This document shows positions 35,775-46,189 of a stretch of DNA of 49,720 nt, one piece after another. Under the pieces are notes generated by a model. It worked only from the letters and a program-made list of their open reading frames with translations. It was not told the DNA's origin and did no database searches. Each line of letters opens with the position of its first letter. The stretch's first letter is position 1. The position numbers and the translations under genes are program-made. Source of the DNA: an uncultured Hyphomonadaceae bacterium (lineage in GTDB: Bacteria; Pseudomonadota; Alphaproteobacteria; Caulobacterales; Hyphomonadaceae); contig CALLUH010000008.1 in assembly GCA_938011445.1 (NCBI GenBank), forward strand, positions 1 to 49,720, in the 5' to 3' direction.

Positions 35775-37424
35775 ATGGTCAGGCCGAATCCTTCAGGATT
35801 GATTAATAGTTTGCGACAAACCGCTGAAAGTCGCGTTACAATTTCGCAACCTACTTGGCTGATCGCCGTGGCCGTCGCGTGCGTGGTTGGTGTGCGACTG
35901 GGAACGCCTGTTTATTTGGGTCTGGTTGCCTTCGCGATCGCTCTATTGCCGGTGGTATCATGGGGGATTGGCCGGAGCGGGCTGAACCTGTCCGAGCATG
36001 CCACAGGTAATCTGACAGTGTTCAGCTGGTTGCTGGTAATGTTTGCCGGACTGGCAATCAGTGGCGGCGCAATGTCGTCGCTTGCAGTCATCTTGCTGCT
36101 TGGCCCGTTTGCAGCCATGGGCTTTGGACGCACAAGCGTAGCGCTTGAAGTTTTGGTGCTTGGGTTTCTGGCGTTTGGCGCGTCGATCAGTGCTGGCGTT
36201 CTGGGATGGTCAGAGACCGTACCGGAGAGTTGGCGTGCCCTGATTGCTCCCCTTGCATTTGCATCAATCTTTCAGTTGGGCGTCATGTTCTGGGCCTGTG
36301 CACCCATATTGGCGTCAGGCCAATTTGCGGCCGATGATAGTGCCAGAATAGAACGCAATGGGGCAACGGATCGGGAGGCGCGCGCGACGAGCGGGCTGGA
36401 TTACGGTCTGCCGCTGATATTGATCCGTGCGACGGCAGAGGGGCGCATCGGCGCGGTTCATGGCCCTGAACATCTGCGTTGGCCTGAATTGGAAATTGGC
36501 CATGAGCTTGATCTACCTGACGCATCGGGGGGTGATGATATGTTCTCCTCGGCCAAAGGCGATCGGTTCAAGATTGTTCAGATAGACACGGAGGCTGGCG
36601 GGCGATGGATTAGCCTCTTGCCCGAAGACCTGCTGCAATCCGTCTCACCAAGGCTGAAAGATGATTTGCAGACCGCGCAAGCCCGTTTGAAAAAGGCTGA
36701 AACGGATCTTGTGGAACGGACAAACTTCTTCGCTGGACTGGGCCACGACCTGAAAACGCCGTTGAATGCGATCATCGGGTTTTCTGAATTGATGAAGGAA
36801 GAGGTGCGCGGGCCTCTGCCTCATGAGTACAAGGATTATCCTGCCATTATTCATGAAAGTGGCCGTGATCTGATGCTCCTAGTCGATGATATTCTCGATC
36901 TTGCAAAGTCTGAAGCGAAGGCTCACCGGCTGGAACTCGAACCCGTCGATCTTGTCGCGAGTGGGCAGTCTGTTGGCCGCCAACTTGCAGATCAGGCAGA
37001 GCGGGCGGGCGTCGTGTTGCGGGTGCCCTCGGGGCCGTCGATTTGGGCCGAGGCGGATGCGCGTGCCGTGCGCCAGATCTGGCAGAATCTCGTGTCCAAT
37101 GCGATTAAATATTCAGAAACGGGCGGCAATGTCGTTTTGACGGCCAAGCGGTTAGGCGGCGCGGTTGCCATCAGCGTCAGCGATGAAGGCGCGGGGATGA
37201 GCAAGGCCGATCTTGACCGGATTGCCAAACCATTTGGCCAAGGTGAAAATGCCCGAGGCCGGGCGGGCACTGGCCTTGGCCTAGCGGTTGTTCACCGGTT
37301 CGCGCGGCTTCATGGCGGGCAGGTGATCATTGATACGCAGGAAAATAAGGGAACGCGCGTGCAGGTGACTTTGCCCAAGCTTGACGAAGGAACGCTCGAA
37401 ATCACAAGAGATACATTGGGTTGA
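35775..37424 (+). CDS. membrane sensor histidine kinase
   Basis: N-terminal TM helices; H-box FFAGLGHDLKTPLNAIIGFSELM; N-box QIWQNLVSNAIKYSETGG; G-boxes DEGAGMS, GRAGTGLGLAVVHRFARLHGG. Confidence 0.95.
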   Translation: MVRPNPSGLINSLRQTAESRVTISQPTWLIAVAVACVVGVRLGTPVYLGLVAFAIALLPVVSWGIGRSGLNLSEHATGNLTVFSWLLVMFAGLAISGGAMSSLAVILLLGPFAAMGFGRTSVALEVLVLGFLAFGASISAGVLGWSETVPESWRALIAPLAFASIFQLGVMFWACAPILASGQFAADDSARIERNGATDREARATSGLDYGLPLILIRATAEGRIGAVHGPEHLRWPELEIGHELDLPDASGGDDMFSSAKGDRFKIVQIDTEAGGRWISLLPEDLLQSVSPRLKDDLQTAQARLKKAETDLVERTNFFAGLGHDLKTPLNAIIGFSELMKEEVRGPLPHEYKDYPAIIHESGRDLMLLVDDILDLAKSEAKAHRLELEPVDLVASGQSVGRQLADQAERAGVVLRVPSGPSIWAEADARAVRQIWQNLVSNAIKYSETGGNVVLTAKRLGGAVAISVSDEGAGMSKADLDRIAKPFGQGENARGRAGTGLGLAVVHRFARLHGGQVIIDTQENKGTRVQVTLPKLDEGTLEITRDTLG

Positions 37425-37446
37425 TGACGAAGGCGCACGCATAGGC

Positions 37447-37812
37447 ATGGGTATGCGGCTACCAACACGGCTCTGGGTGGAGGCATTGCTCAGGCGTGTC
37501 TCGGTCGGTGGCGCGTCTGGATTTGTGTTACAGCGCGGCGATGAAGATCGCGGAAACGTACTCGTAAAGGTCTCGCAACTGACAGATCAGGCAAAAGTTT
37601 TTACAGCGCGTACGGATTTAGATGGCACGCGGATTTTTGTCGATATGGCGCTTGAAGGACTGTCTTCCAGGGAGGCCGACATTGACGCTTATCTGCAACG
37701 GGAGATGGGCCGAGACCGAGATTTGTGGATCATTGAGATCGAAGATCGCGACGCCCGCCACTTTTTGACCGAGCCCGTAAAAACAGTGATCGATAAAGAC
37801 TCATCATTATGA
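37447..37812 (+). CDS. DUF1491 family protein
   Basis: MRLPTRLWVEALLRRVSVGGASGFVLQRGDEDRGNVLVKV...YLQREMGRDRDLWIIEIEDRDARHFL. Confidence 0.82.
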   Translation: MGMRLPTRLWVEALLRRVSVGGASGFVLQRGDEDRGNVLVKVSQLTDQAKVFTARTDLDGTRIFVDMALEGLSSREADIDAYLQREMGRDRDLWIIEIEDRDARHFLTEPVKTVIDKDSSL

Positions 37813-37876
37813 GTAAACTTATATTAACTACATCTTCCGAAGTTCATGGTGCAAATCCAATGGCGGAGAAGACCAG

Positions 37877-38236
37877 ATGCTATTTTTATTGAATGACAAG
37901 ATTATTGAAGTTGATGCGCCTGAATTGCACTTGTCGCGTCATTGGAAGCGTTTGGGTTGTGGCGAGCCGACGGCAATGTGCGCCAGTGACGCGGTTGATT
38001 TCTCGGTGATGGTCATCAATGCGCATCTCATGGATGGGGTTGAGCTGGATATGGACGTTCAGCGCGATCTATCCGCACTACTTATTGCCAAGACCGGAGC
38101 CAATGCTGCTCTGTTCAATGGCACCAATTCGGCAAAGCTCAATGTTCTGCCCGAAGCAGTCCTTATGCGCTTGTCCGATAAGCTCGGCGCGCGCGACGAG
38201 GGCGGAATTGACGAGGTATGGTCAGGCGTGGCCTGA
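37877..38236 (+). CDS. hypothetical protein
   Basis: 119 aa ORF, intergenic-sized gap both sides. Confidence 0.65.
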   Translation: MLFLLNDKIIEVDAPELHLSRHWKRLGCGEPTAMCASDAVDFSVMVINAHLMDGVELDMDVQRDLSALLIAKTGANAALFNGTNSAKLNVLPEAVLMRLSDKLGARDEGGIDEVWSGVA

Positions 38237-38303
38237 TCGGCTCTTTTCCTTTGGTCAGCTTTGGGTTACGCCGTTGAAAGCATAGGCGCGAGACCCCCAG
38301 ATT

Positions 38304-39911
38304 ATGACCCTTACTCCTGCACAAGAAGCGGCGCGTCGGCGCACTTTTGCGATTATCTCACATCCTGATGCTGGCAAAACCACGCTGACCGAAAACCTGC
38401 TACTGGCCGGCGGTGCCATACGTGCTGCGGGGGCTGTTGCTGCCCGTGGAGAACGCCGCCGGACGCAATCTGACTGGATGAAGATCGAGCGTGATCGCGG
38501 CATTTCCGTGTCAGCCTCGGTGATGACATTCGAATATGACGATCTGCTATTCAACTTGCTTGATACGCCCGGCCATGAGGATTTCTCCGAGGATACCTAT
38601 CGCACGCTGACCGCGGCCGACAGCGCGGTCATGGTGCTTGATGCAGCCAAGGGGATCGAGCCGCAGACATTGAAACTGTTCGAGGTTTGCCGGATGCGTG
38701 ACATCCCGATCCTGACCTTTATCAATAAAATGGACCGTGAGGCGCAAGACCCATTGGCCTTGCTTGATGAGGTCGCTGACAAGCTACAATTAGAAACCGC
38801 GCCGCTCTATTGGCCCGCAGCGAGCGGGCGGCGCTTTGGCGGGATGAAGGATTTGCGCACCGGCGAGTTCTGCGTGTTCGAGAAACACTCGGCCGATGAA
38901 GGCCCGCGTGTAGGCCCTGCACAGCGTATATCGCTTGAAGGGAACTCGATTGCGAATGTACTTGATGAGAGTGTTCTGACCGAGCTGTCCGATGGCGCAG
39001 AACTGGCGAGCGAAGCTATGCCGGACATGGATCGTGAGGCTTATCTGAACGGGCATTTGACGCCAATTGTTTTTGGGTCGGCGCTGCGCCATTTTGGTGT
39101 TTCGGAACTTTTGAATGCACTGCGCGATTTTGCTCCCGGGCCCCGTCCACAGGCGGCAACGCGAAAGGGGCAACCGGTTACTCTGCGGTCAGACGATAAG
39201 GCCGTGTCCGGTTTCGTGTTCAAGATTCAGGCGAATATGGACCCAAATCATCGGGACCGTGTAGCGTTTTTGCGGTTGTGTTCAGGCGAGTTCAAACGCG
39301 GTATGCGCTTGAAGACGGCGGGCGGTAAGCAGATCAATGTCCACAATCCGTTGATGTTTCTGGCCCAAGACAGAGAGATTGCCGAAACCGCCTATGCGGG
39401 GGATGTGATCGGGGTGCCAAACCATGGCCAATTACGCGTGGGTGATGGTTTGTCAGAGGCAGGCGATTTACAATTTGCCGGCATTCCTAACTTTGCACCG
39501 GAGATTTTGCGGCGGGCGCGTGTGTCTGACCCTATGAAGCAGAAGCATTTGCGCAAGGCGCTTGAAAGTCTGGCCGAGGAAGGGGTGACCCAATTGTTCC
39601 GGCCTTCTATCGGATCAGACATGATTGTCGGGGCAGTGGGGGCTTTGCAGATTGATGTGATGGCCGAGCGTGTGGCGGCGGAATACGGGCTGGATGTGAC
39701 GTTTGAGGCTGCGCCCTATAATGTCGCACGCTGGCTTTCGGGCAATGATCCTGCGAAGATTGAAGCCTTTGTCGACATGAATAAATCGGCGACAGGAACC
39801 GACCTTGATGGCGCACCGGTCTATCTGGGCAAGAATGCTTGGGACGCGTCTTACGCAGCGGAGAAACATCCGGATATCAAGTTTACAAATACAAAAGAGC
39901 GGGCCGTTTAA
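38304..39911 (+). CDS. prfC: peptide chain release factor 3
   Basis: TFAIISHPDAGKTTLTENLLL, ERDRGISVSASVMTFEYDDLLFNLLDTPGHEDFSEDTYRTLTAADSAVMVLDAAKGIEPQT. Confidence 0.96.
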   Translation: MTLTPAQEAARRRTFAIISHPDAGKTTLTENLLLAGGAIRAAGAVAARGERRRTQSDWMKIERDRGISVSASVMTFEYDDLLFNLLDTPGHEDFSEDTYRTLTAADSAVMVLDAAKGIEPQTLKLFEVCRMRDIPILTFINKMDREAQDPLALLDEVADKLQLETAPLYWPAASGRRFGGMKDLRTGEFCVFEKHSADEGPRVGPAQRISLEGNSIANVLDESVLTELSDGAELASEAMPDMDREAYLNGHLTPIVFGSALRHFGVSELLNALRDFAPGPRPQAATRKGQPVTLRSDDKAVSGFVFKIQANMDPNHRDRVAFLRLCSGEFKRGMRLKTAGGKQINVHNPLMFLAQDREIAETAYAGDVIGVPNHGQLRVGDGLSEAGDLQFAGIPNFAPEILRRARVSDPMKQKHLRKALESLAEEGVTQLFRPSIGSDMIVGAVGALQIDVMAERVAAEYGLDVTFEAAPYNVARWLSGNDPAKIEAFVDMNKSATGTDLDGAPVYLGKNAWDASYAAEKHPDIKFTNTKERAV

Positions 39912-39922
39912 CTGGCCCGCTC
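39897..39922 (-). terminator. terminator for the PAN-domain gene, embedded over the prfC stop codon
   Basis: GAGCGGGCC-GTTTAACT-GGCCCGCTC; minus strand continues with TTTTG; prfC TAA lies in the loop. Confidence 0.7.
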
Positions 39923-39952
39923 CTGAGGTTTATAAGCTGGGAAGCGGCTTGA

Positions 39953-40696
39953 TCAGCTGCCTGCGCCTGCCGCGCCGTCGCCTTGAAGCGGCTTACCATC
40001 TTGTACAGAGTAACGCGGAAACTCGCGATTGCGCAAATTGTCATAGGGACGCGCTTCACCATTAAGCCGCGGTGGCGGCGGTGTGCCGCCTTGTCTGATC
40101 GGTGCAGGTCCACGCAGAGCGGGTTCGGGCTCAACCGATGCTCTGCTTGCCGGTTGGGTTCTGTCGCGGCGAATAATGCGTGGATCATTTGCATTGAGAA
40201 CAGGCTCTGAGGATGATGCGGCTGGGCGCGGAGCAGTGTTTGCAGGGGACCCGAACGCTGACTCACGGAGCTGCGTCGGCGCTGCCGTTGCGGCGCGCGG
40301 TCTAGGCGCGGGCCGTGCTGGAACGGGCGCTGGGGATGAAGTTCCGCCCAAAAGGTCAGACCCTGCGGCCGGAATGATCGCTTCCTGCTGTGACGAAAGC
40401 CGAGGAGACATGCCTGATGTCATCAGCGGGTTATGTTCGGCGTGGCCAATGCTCTGCTTCAGCTCGCATTGGGATGGGCCAGCGGCTGTGTTGGGTTTGC
40501 GGTAACTCCATACGACGCACTTTCTGTCTGTGCGGCACAATTGGGAGCAGGAATCGGCGCTACCGGCATTGGCGGTCGAATAGGTTCCGCCATGACGATA
40601 TGTGTCTGGCTCAAAGGAGTAGGATTCAGGCTGGGATTGGGCGCTGGCGCTCATGCAGAAGATGAGGGCTGCGGCCGCAGGCAGAAGTATACGCAT
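39953..40696 (-). CDS. exported PAN/Apple-domain protein with long Pro/Ala-rich linker
   Basis: Signal peptide MRILLPAAAALIFCMSASAQSQ; SCSQLCRTDRKCVVWSYRKPNTAAGPSQCELKQSIGHAEHNPLMTSGM (PAN-type Cys pattern). Confidence 0.75.
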   Translation of the reverse strand: MRILLPAAAALIFCMSASAQSQPESYSFEPDTYRHGGTYSTANAGSADSCSQLCRTDRKCVVWSYRKPNTAAGPSQCELKQSIGHAEHNPLMTSGMSPRLSSQQEAIIPAAGSDLLGGTSSPAPVPARPAPRPRAATAAPTQLRESAFGSPANTAPRPAASSSEPVLNANDPRIIRRDRTQPASRASVEPEPALRGPAPIRQGGTPPPPRLNGEARPYDNLRNREFPRYSVQDGKPLQGDGAAGAGS

Positions 40697-40758
40697 GGTC
40701 TTGATCTCCGGAATTTTACGAAGACTAGCAAGGATGTCTTAACGAACTCTTTTCGTTT

Positions 40759-42630
40759 TCAACTTGCGCCGGTTTCGATCGCCTCACGTTTTTCTTCGAG
40801 GGCGAACCATTCGAGTTCTGCATCTTCAAGCTCGGCGCGGGCCGTGCTGATGCGGGCCGATTTCGTATCGAAGGCGATGCGGTCGCGCGTGTAGAGATCG
40901 GGCGTAGCAAGATCGGTTTCCAGCGCCGATATTTCCGCCGCAAGCGCGGGCATGAGTTTGTCGAGTTCTGCCAATCGGTGTTTGTCTTTGAAGGAGAGCT
41001 TGGCCTGCGGCTTTGTCGATTTTGCCGGGTTTTGCTTGTTGGATGTTGGTTTCTTTGTGATTTTGTCTTTTTGCGTATGGCTGCGCTGGCCCAGCTGTTC
41101 CTGTGCATCGCTCCAGCCGCCGGCGGTTTGTATCCATTTTCCGCTTCCGAGCGGGCACAGGCAGGAGGTGACGGTCTGGTCTAGGAAGGCGCGGTCATGG
41201 CTGACAATGAGCAAAGTGCCGGCATATTGTTCGAGCATATCTTCGAGCAGGTCGAGGGTCTGCATATCGAGATCATTTGTAGGTTCGTCAAGGACCAGAA
41301 GATCGCTCTTTTTGGCAAGGGCCACGGCGAGGGTGAGCCGGTTGCGTTCGCCGCCAGAAAGGGCATGGACAGGCTGGCGGAGCTGGTCGCGCGAAAACAG
41401 GAAGTCACTGGCATAGGCCCCGACATGGCGCGAGGCGTCCTGAACCATGATGCTGTCGCCGCCATTGGGGGCAAGTGTTTCCCAGATCGTATCTTTCGGA
41501 TTGAGCGTTTCGCGGGTCTGGTCGAGGAAAATGATCTCGATCGTCTTGGCCAGTTTGACCGAACCCTGATCGGGGGCAAGCTCTTTGAGCATAAGTTTGA
41601 GCAGGGTGGTTTTACCCGCGCCATTGGGGCCGATAACGCCGATACGGTCCCCGCGCAGGACGCGGATTGAGAAATCATCGGCAATGACAAGCGGGCCATT
41701 GGGGGTCTCAAAGCTTTTGGAGATACCGCGCACGTCGATGATTTTGCGGCTGGCGGTCTCATTGGTTTCGGCATTGAGCGCGGCGGTGGCGCGGGACTGG
41801 CTAAGCTCGGAGCGGCGGCGGGCATGTTCGGCGCGCATGGTCTTGAGCCGGTCGAGCCGCCCCATATTGCGTTTGCGGCGGCCTGTGACCCCGCGGGCGA
41901 GCCAGCGTTTTTCATCTTTGAGCTGGGTTTTCATGCGTTGCAGGGTGCGGATTTCTTCGGCTTCGATTTCGCTGGCCCAGCTTTCAAAATGGGCATAGCC
42001 GCGCGGGCTTTTGCGCACGATGCCCTGACGCAGCCAGAGCGTATTGGTCGAGACGCCTTCGAGGAATTTGCGGTCGTGGGAGACGAGCAGAACGGCGCCG
42101 CGAAAGGCTTTCAGGCGTATCTCGGTGAGGTCGATCATGGGTACGTCGAGATGGTTGGTCGGCTCGTCAAGCAAGAGCACGTCCGGGTCGGTAGCAAAGG
42201 CGCGGGCAAGGGCTGCGCGGCGCTGCTGGCCGCCGGAGAGAGTTTGCGGCTTGGCGTCCGGATCAAGCGCCATGTCCATCAGCTCAGCCTCGGCGCGGTG
42301 ACGGTCGGTTGTGATGTCGATGCGGCCAGCGGCGGCGTGGGGTTTGATCGGATGGTCCAGAACATAGTCTATAAGAGTCCGATATGGCGACAGATCAGGC
42401 TCTTGTTCGACGGTGATGATGCGCGTGCCGGGCTGGACCCAGACTTGGCCGGAATCTGGCTCAATTTCACCTGAGACAATTTTCATCAGCGTGGACTTGC
42501 CCGCGCCATTCCGGCCAACAAGGGCGGCGCGTTCGCCCTTGGAGATGGAGAGGTCTACGCCTTCAAAAAGAGGCTTGCCACCAAAGGAAAGGCGGACATC
42601 GGCGAGGGTGAGCAGCGGAGTTTGGGCCAT
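40759..42630 (-). CDS. ABC-F family ATP-binding protein (Uup-like)
   Basis: Two ABC domains: GRNGAGKSTLMKI...LSGGQQRRAALARAF...LLLDEPTNHLD; GPNGAGKTTLLKL...LSGGERNRLTLAVAL...LDEPTNDLD; C-terminal coiled coil. Confidence 0.95.
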   Translation of the reverse strand: MAQTPLLTLADVRLSFGGKPLFEGVDLSISKGERAALVGRNGAGKSTLMKIVSGEIEPDSGQVWVQPGTRIITVEQEPDLSPYRTLIDYVLDHPIKPHAAAGRIDITTDRHRAEAELMDMALDPDAKPQTLSGGQQRRAALARAFATDPDVLLLDEPTNHLDVPMIDLTEIRLKAFRGAVLLVSHDRKFLEGVSTNTLWLRQGIVRKSPRGYAHFESWASEIEAEEIRTLQRMKTQLKDEKRWLARGVTGRRKRNMGRLDRLKTMRAEHARRRSELSQSRATAALNAETNETASRKIIDVRGISKSFETPNGPLVIADDFSIRVLRGDRIGVIGPNGAGKTTLLKLMLKELAPDQGSVKLAKTIEIIFLDQTRETLNPKDTIWETLAPNGGDSIMVQDASRHVGAYASDFLFSRDQLRQPVHALSGGERNRLTLAVALAKKSDLLVLDEPTNDLDMQTLDLLEDMLEQYAGTLLIVSHDRAFLDQTVTSCLCPLGSGKWIQTAGGWSDAQEQLGQRSHTQKDKITKKPTSNKQNPAKSTKPQAKLSFKDKHRLAELDKLMPALAAEISALETDLATPDLYTRDRIAFDTKSARISTARAELEDAELEWFALEEKREAIETGAS

Positions 42631-42734
42631 AGGGGCTGTTTGGCGGTGTATTGGCGCAAATGCAAGTGGGGGAACAACTGCTTTTCGTGTTCTTGCGACG
42701 GGGGTATTCGATTGCGCCCTGATCCTATTTCTGC

Positions 42735-42749
42735 TTAAGAAAGTGTTAA
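42735..42749. promoter_or_regulatory. perfect CtrA-type box TTAA-GAAAGTG-TTAA upstream of the RTX gene
   Basis: Exact TTAA-N7-TTAA spacing, 36 nt before the ATG at 42786. Confidence 0.65.
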
Positions 42750-42785
42750 CAATCAAAGGTTCCACCTTAGAATAAGGGTACAGTT

Positions 42786-44093
42786 ATGAATATGTCCAAC
42801 ATAATAAATGGAACGGGCGCGAATGATACGCTCGATGGTACGGGTGGGGACGATGATATTATTGGCGGCGATGGCAATGACACATTGCGCGGCCTCGGCG
42901 GCTCTGATGCGCTGTTTGGCGGGTTTGGAAATGATCGCTTGTTTGGCGGGATAGGCATGGACTTCCTGTTCGGGGACGCGGGCAATGATGAACTGGACGG
43001 CGGCGCAGGATTTGACCGGCTGTTTGGCGGAGCGGGCAATGACACGCTGTTTGGCGGCGTCGGCAATGACCGGGATGAATTGTTTGGTGGCTCCGGCGAA
43101 GATGTAATCAATGGCGGCGACGGAGATGATTTTGTCGATGGCGGCTCGGGCGATGACACGATCCTCGGTGGCACAGGCGAAGACGTGCTGTTTGGCGACG
43201 AGGCGGGCGTTGATAATGTCGGCGGCGACGACACGATTTCTGGCGGGGCCGGACGTGATTTTATCAGCGGCGGCGCGGGCAATGATACGCTAAATGGCGA
43301 TGGCGGCTTTGATACGATTGAGGGCGGTTTGGGCAATGACCGGATCTTCGGCGGCGCCTCGGGGGATGATTTGTTTGGCGGCGGCGGTTCGGATTTCATT
43401 GATGGCGGCACAGGCGACGATATTATTGACGGCGATGCGGGCAATGACGAGATTCTAGCGGGCACCGGCAATGACATTGTAAACGCCGGATCAGGCAATG
43501 ATCTGGTGGATGGCAATGACGGCAATGATGCGCTCAATGGCAATGGCGGCAATGATGAGCTGAACGGCAATAATGGCGACGATGCTTTGTTTGGCAATTC
43601 GGGTCGTGACTTTCTATCCGGGCAAAACGGGCGGGACTTTATCTCAGGCGGCTCGGGGGCTGATAGTATTTTCGGCGGCAATGGCGATGATGTGCTCGAA
43701 GGCGGGACGGGGAATGATGCGCTGCTCGGAGATAATGGTTCGCAGCCGGATGGTTTTGATCTGGGCGGGACGGGCAATGATATTCTCGATGGTGGCGCAG
43801 GAGACGATTTCTTGTCGGGCCAAGGCGGGCTGAACACGCTGACCGGGGGGACGGGCAACGACACATTTGCGTTTGTCGATCTTGACGACAGCGATGATGT
43901 GATTACCGATTTTGGTAATGGCGATGATGTGATCGACTTTTCGGGCTTTTCAGGCGCGAACTCATTTGGACAAGTGCGGGCGAATGCGGCGCAAGACGGC
44001 GATGATGTGGTGCTTGATTTCGGCACGGATCTGGTGGTGCGCTTGCTCGACACAGATCTTGGCGATCTGGCCGCTGACGATTTCGTTTTCTAG
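42786..44093 (+). CDS. RTX (hemolysin-type calcium-binding repeat) protein
   Basis: Dozens of GGxGNDxLxGG-type nonapeptides across almost the full 435 aa; C-terminal [28 protein letters not shown] type I secretion-like domain. Confidence 0.95.
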   Translation: MNMSNIINGTGANDTLDGTGGDDDIIGGDGNDTLRGLGGSDALFGGFGNDRLFGGIGMDFLFGDAGNDELDGGAGFDRLFGGAGNDTLFGGVGNDRDELFGGSGEDVINGGDGDDFVDGGSGDDTILGGTGEDVLFGDEAGVDNVGGDDTISGGAGRDFISGGAGNDTLNGDGGFDTIEGGLGNDRIFGGASGDDLFGGGGSDFIDGGTGDDIIDGDAGNDEILAGTGNDIVNAGSGNDLVDGNDGNDALNGNGGNDELNGNNGDDALFGNSGRDFLSGQNGRDFISGGSGADSIFGGNGDDVLEGGTGNDALLGDNGSQPDGFDLGGTGNDILDGGAGDDFLSGQGGLNTLTGGTGNDTFAFVDLDDSDDVITDFGNGDDVIDFSGFSGANSFGQVRANAAQDGDDVVLDFGTDLVVRLLDTDLGDLAADDFVF

Positions 44094-46051
44094 CGCTGGA
44101 ACTCGCCCGAGCGGGAAGAGGCGTCCGCCAGAGTGCGTTGCCCAACCGCCGCGAAGGCCCCCGACAAGCTGCGATAGAAGGTAATGCGCTCCTCTGCATG
44201 CGGGGAGGGTATGATGATGCCTTCGGCACCGGCAAGCGGGGCAATGGCAGTTTCGGCAAGGGCTGTGGTCATTATTTGCGACCAGAGACGCGCGGGCAGG
44301 CCGCCGCCAGTGACTTTGTTCATTGGGCTGTCATCATCATTGCCGACCCAGACACCGCCAATCATTTCCGAGGTAAAGCCGATAAACCAGCCATCGCGCC
44401 AATCCTGCGAGGTGCCGGTTTTGCCAGCGACCGTCCAGCCCGGAACAGCTGCATTTGTGCCAGTGCCGTTCTGGACGACGCGCGCGAGCATGGCGTTCAT
44501 ATCCTGGGCAAGTTCTGCGGGGTAGACACGAACGGCATCATATTCGGGGCGATCAAAGATGGTTTGCCCGCGGGAGTCTTCGATGCGCAGAATGAGATAG
44601 GGATCAAGCCGCTCGCCGGATTTGGCGAACGCTCCATAAGCGCGCGTAAGTTCGTAAAGAGAAACTTCCTGACTGCCCAGCGCTATCGAAGGCAGCGGAC
44701 GCAGATCAGAGTTGATGCCAAAGCTCTGGGCCAGCGCGATTATGCTCTGCTCGCCAACTTCATTGCCGATCAGTGCGGCGACGGTGTTTAGCGATTTGGC
44801 AAAGGCTTCGGACATGGTGACAGGGCCGAAAAAGCCCGGCGAGTAGTTTTCTGGCTCCCATTCGCCAAATTTGACGGGGGCGTCCTGATAGACGCTGTAA
44901 GGGTCAAGCCCTGATTGCAAGGCGGCCGCAAAGACGAAGGGTTTGAAGCTGGAGCCGGGCTGGCGCAAGGCTTGGGTGACGCGGTTGAACTTGCTGGCAT
45001 TATAGTCGAGCCCGCCAATCAGTGTCGTGATTGCACCATCGGGTCTGATCAAAATGGCCGAGGCCTGGCTTGCAGCGGCCGCCGTGCCATCGGCTTCTAT
45101 GCGGGCGTTCAGTGCATCATGGGTGGTCTGTTGCAGGTCCGGGTCAATGGTGAGGGTGATAACGAGATCGCCCGGTGCCTCGGGCAGCATCTGGCCAAGG
45201 CGTTCTGTGACAGTATCGAGCACATATCCGTAAATTGCGGTCGAACTTTGAGCGTCGGCAAGGGTAACGGGTGCTGCATAAGCGGCAGCTTTCTGGGCGG
45301 GCGTGATGAAGCCCTCTTCGAGCATTTGACCGAGCACGTAAAGCTGGCGTTCGCGCGCAGCTTCAAGATTATTGTCAAGCGCGAGACGAGAGGGTGCTTT
45401 CGGCAAGGTGGCGAGCAAGGCGGCTTCGGCAAGGCTAAGCTCGGTTGCCGGTTTGCCGAAATAGCTTGTCGCGGCAGCGTCGATGCCATACGCGCCCGAA
45501 CCGAAATAGATCCGATTGAGATAAAGCGTCAGGATTTCGTCTTTTGTGAGCCTTTGTTCCAATTGTCGAGCGAGGCGAACCTCTTGCGCTTTACGACGTA
45601 TCGTCTGGCGTGGATCAAGGACGAGATTTTTGACAAGTTGCTGCGTGATTGTGCTGGCGCCGGAGACGGTGCGGCCTGACCGCCAATTCAGCCAGGCGGC
45701 GCGGACAATGGCCGTGGTGTCTGCGCCATCATGCTCATAAAAGCGCTTGTCCTCGGCGGCAATAAAGGCTTGGGCGACATGGGGCGGCAGTTCGGCCACT
45801 TGCACAAGACGGCCATAGCGCGGCCCGCGAATGGCAATGAGGTCGCCATTGGCGGCGCGAAATTCATAGGCTTGCTCACGGCCTTTCGCCCAGAGCGCCT
45901 CGGTTTCGGGCAATGCCGGCATATCGGTATAGAGGCTCCGCCAGGCGATAAAGCCCGCCAGCAGACCGCAAACGCAAATCGCGGCCATGCCGATCAGCCC
46001 GTAACGCAGCCATTTGCGGCGTGGCGAAGGGGGAGCACTATTATAGGCCAT
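44090..46051 (-). CDS. penicillin-binding protein 1A family (transglycosylase/transpeptidase)
   Basis: [97 protein letters not shown]. Confidence 0.95.
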   Translation of the reverse strand: MAYNSAPPSPRRKWLRYGLIGMAAICVCGLLAGFIAWRSLYTDMPALPETEALWAKGREQAYEFRAANGDLIAIRGPRYGRLVQVAELPPHVAQAFIAAEDKRFYEHDGADTTAIVRAAWLNWRSGRTVSGASTITQQLVKNLVLDPRQTIRRKAQEVRLARQLEQRLTKDEILTLYLNRIYFGSGAYGIDAAATSYFGKPATELSLAEAALLATLPKAPSRLALDNNLEAARERQLYVLGQMLEEGFITPAQKAAAYAAPVTLADAQSSTAIYGYVLDTVTERLGQMLPEAPGDLVITLTIDPDLQQTTHDALNARIEADGTAAAASQASAILIRPDGAITTLIGGLDYNASKFNRVTQALRQPGSSFKPFVFAAALQSGLDPYSVYQDAPVKFGEWEPENYSPGFFGPVTMSEAFAKSLNTVAALIGNEVGEQSIIALAQSFGINSDLRPLPSIALGSQEVSLYELTRAYGAFAKSGERLDPYLILRIEDSRGQTIFDRPEYDAVRVYPAELAQDMNAMLARVVQNGTGTNAAVPGWTVAGKTGTSQDWRDGWFIGFTSEMIGGVWVGNDDDSPMNKVTGGGLPARLWSQIMTTALAETAIAPLAGAEGIIIPSPHAEERITFYRSLSGAFAAVGQRTLADASSRSGEFQR

Positions 46052-46189
46052 GGGTCCGTCTTCCCGAATCTCTCTGCGCAGATATGCGCATGCGGGTCTT
46101 AATAGTGCGATAATGATGGCGAGGTGAAGGCGGTTTCTGTGTATTCGGCGCAATTGGGCGAGGATGTGTTGCTGTTTACTCTACAGTGT

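Noticed and set aside
42786-43900. Tandem repeats (ggcaatgat...) considered as a CRISPR or satellite array
   Set aside because: Repeats are in-frame 27-nt codon repeats of RTX nonapeptides, degenerate and with no spacers.
42767-44053. 428-aa minus-strand ORF ([15 protein letters not shown]...) opposite the RTX gene
   Set aside because: Composition artefact: the antisense of GGxGNDxL repeats is forced into Ser/Pro-rich open frame; the plus-strand frame is a clear RTX protein.
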